A stretch of DNA of 8,133 nucleotides. Source: Chloroflexota bacterium. GTDB taxonomy: Bacteria; Chloroflexota; Limnocylindria; Limnocylindrales; CSP1-4. This document shows positions 8,066 to 8,133 of this stretch, in pieces. A model generated the notes under the pieces. It did no database searches. It saw only the letters and a program-made list of their open reading frames with translations, and was not told the DNA's origin. Position numbers and translations under genes: made by a program. Each line of letters starts with the position of its first letter. Position 1 is the first letter of the stretch. The stretch covers positions 1 to 8,133 of the forward strand of contig JAKAHX010000056.1 in the NCBI GenBank assembly GCA_021814735.1. Direction: 5' to 3'.

Positions 8066-8133
8066 ACCCACGGGCCCATCCCCGCGCGAGGGCCGGCGGG
8101 CCGACCGAGATCGCCCGGACCGACCGGGATCGC
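8038..8133. other. Non-coding sequence downstream of acnA
   Basis: 96 nt to the window edge. No start of a new gene on either strand is supported. It contains repeat copy B, the third short copy of CGAC[C/T]G[A/G]GATCGC, and the possible hairpin arms described separately. Confidence 0.6.
8086..8115. repeat. 30-bp repeat, copy B (downstream of acnA)
   Basis: Near-identical copy of the acnA tail in non-coding DNA, with CGA in place of TGA. A shorter third version of its right part, CGACCGGGATCGC, follows at 8121-8133 at the window edge, so a tandem array may continue beyond it. Confidence 0.8.

Overview
This is a GC-rich bacterial window (roughly 70% or more by eye). It holds seven minus-strand genes with short gaps, then a divergent intergenic region, then one large plus-strand gene. 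The very high third-position GC explains why long open frames run antisense to nearly every gene; I treat those as shadows.

Right to left on the minus strand: a Rossmann-fold/DUF2520 oxidoreductase-like protein (5079-3976), a small unrecognised Arg-rich ORF (3975-3652), a NUDIX hydrolase with a perfect Nudix box (3613-3182), then the glycine cleavage genes gcvT (3153-2056), gcvH (2021-1635), gcvPA (1630-269) and the first 90 codons of gcvPB (272 to the window edge). The gcv genes are separated by 34 and 4 nt, and gcvPA/gcvPB overlap by 4 nt (ATGA). This points to one transcript and translational coupling. Together GcvPA/PB (decarboxylation), GcvH (lipoyl carrier) and GcvT (transfer to tetrahydrofolate) make up the glycine cleavage system apart from its L-protein, which is not in this window.

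On the plus strand, 5359-8037 encodes a complete AcnA/IRP-type aconitase with all three Fe-S cysteines. It has a good ribosome binding site and a plausible -10 element (TATACT) about 90 nt upstream. The 279-nt divergent region (5080-5358) carries a perfect 26-bp direct repeat and a dyad symmetric over the TATACT. Downstream of acnA, a near-perfect 30-bp copy of the gene's last codons recurs after the stop.

Organism (inference, low confidence): a split GcvP (gcvPA + gcvPB), gene order gcvT-gcvH-gcvPA-gcvPB, and very high GC fit a high-GC Chloroflexota lineage or a similar group better than Actinomycetota or Pseudomonadota, which usually have single-chain GcvP. The genes are mainly conserved central metabolism. 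I found no mobile element, CRISPR array, RNA gene or clear novel system. The points worth a second look are the non-coding repeats, the small unknown ORF and the extended N-terminus of the DUF2520 protein.
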